This document shows, in pieces, positions 5,518 through 5,694 of a DNA stretch of 5,694 nucleotides (position 1 is its first letter; the number at the start of each line of letters is the position of its first letter). The position numbers and the translations under genes are program-made. The notes under the pieces are model-generated. The model worked only from the letters and a program-made list of their open reading frames with translations. It was not told the DNA's origin and did no database searches. Origin of the DNA: UBA6448 sp051893155 (GTDB lineage: Bacteria; Bacillota_I; Bacilli_A; RF39; UBA660); the NCBI GenBank assembly GCA_051893155.1, contig JBJFGY010000111.1:1-5694 (forward strand). The letters are read 5' to 3'.

Positions 5518-5594
5518 TGGTGGACCTCATAGGACTCGAACCTATGACCGCCCGGTTATGAGCCGGATGCTCTAACCAACTGAGCTAGAGGTCC
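5518..5594 (-). tRNA. tRNA with CAT anticodon, probably Ile2 (lysidine type)
   Basis: The 77-nt minus-strand tRNA includes CCA. Acceptor arms GGACCTC and GAGGTCC pair perfectly with discriminator A. The anticodon loop is CTCATAA, between TCCGG and CCGGG, giving anticodon CAT. The paired G1-C72 excludes initiator tRNA. The body closely resembles, from memory, Firmicute and Mycoplasma tRNA-Ile genes whose CAT anticodon is modified to lysidine-AU by TilS to read AUA. C-G pairs at positions 4-69 and 5-68 agree with known TilS preferences. Elongator tRNA-Met is the alternative; automated tools often label such genes Met. Confidence 0.9.
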
Positions 5595-5607
5595 AATAAC
5601 AATTTAA

Positions 5608-5636
5608 ATTATATTATAAAAGAATCAAAAAAGCAA
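5608..5636 (-). promoter_or_regulatory. Promoter of the tRNA pair
   Basis: On the minus strand TTGCTT (5636-5631) and TATAAT (5613-5608) are separated by exactly 17 bp, a strong vegetative sigma-70/SigA promoter. Transcription would start near 5601, seven bases before the first tRNA. A second overlapping TATAAT at 5613-5618 is too close to the -35 (12 bp). Confidence 0.8.
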
Positions 5637-5694
5637 CAGGAAAGTTATTTGAGTTTAGGTTTTTTATGAAAAATTTTTAAATATTTTTGATTAG
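5637..5694. other. Upstream edge, no assignable gene
   Basis: This AT-rich stretch lies upstream of the tRNA promoter. One minus-strand frame is open from the window edge to a TAA at 5647-5645, about 15 codons and Lys-rich. It could be the tail of a gene outside the window, but it is too short to support a call. Confidence 0.25.

Noticed and set aside
5645..5692. Minus-strand frame ending in TAA, possible C-terminus of an upstream gene
   Set aside because: Only about 15 Lys-rich codons are visible and the composition is what random AT-rich sequence gives.
1..5694. CRISPR arrays, insertion sequences, phage or toxin-antitoxin genes
   Set aside because: No spaced repeats, transposase-like frames, terminal inverted repeats or small paired toxin-antitoxin frames were seen on either strand.

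Overview
The window is a very AT-rich piece of a Bacillota-like (Firmicutes) chromosome. This rests on the strong GGAGG-type ribosome binding sites, the CCA-encoding tRNA genes with typical low-GC Gram-positive sequences, the DUF2935-type gene and the OmpR-type two-component system tied to an ABC transporter. Tryptophan is encoded by TGG where checked and no gene needs TGA as a sense codon, so code 11 fits and a code-4 Mollicute is unlikely. All genes lie on the minus strand, so the biological order runs from the right edge of the window to the left.

Right end (5694 to about 5389): a well-formed promoter drives two tRNA genes. The first has a CAT anticodon and is probably the lysidine-type Ile2 tRNA rather than Met. 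The second is tRNA-Leu(TAG). Both encode CCA, and a textbook intrinsic terminator follows.

Centre (about 5365 to 1157): a four-gene unit reads response regulator, sensor histidine kinase, ABC permease, ABC ATPase. The regulator and kinase genes overlap by 20 nt, and the permease and ATPase genes overlap by one base (TAATG). An 85-nt gap separates the kinase from the permease. The likely logic is that a membrane kinase senses an envelope signal or toxic compound, phosphorylates the regulator, and the regulator raises expression of a MacB/FtsX-type exporter or mechanotransmission transporter. The most informative non-coding signal is the direct repeat TTTAAT-N5-TTTAAT. It occurs twice, once before the regulator gene and once before the permease gene, at almost the same distance from each start codon. 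Before the permease it sits 10 nt upstream of a -10-like element, the geometry expected for activation by an OmpR/PhoB-family regulator. The unit ends in a 10-bp hairpin.

Left end (1060 to 1): a separate gene encodes a duplicated, metal-ligand-rich helical protein of the DUF2935 type, followed by a hairpin terminator. Immediately after it is an extended -10 promoter overlapped by a 22-bp dyad, apparently belonging to a gene beyond the left edge.

Most of the window is conventional. I see no evidence for a wholly new system. The new content is the predicted regulatory circuit and some unusual features of the permease.
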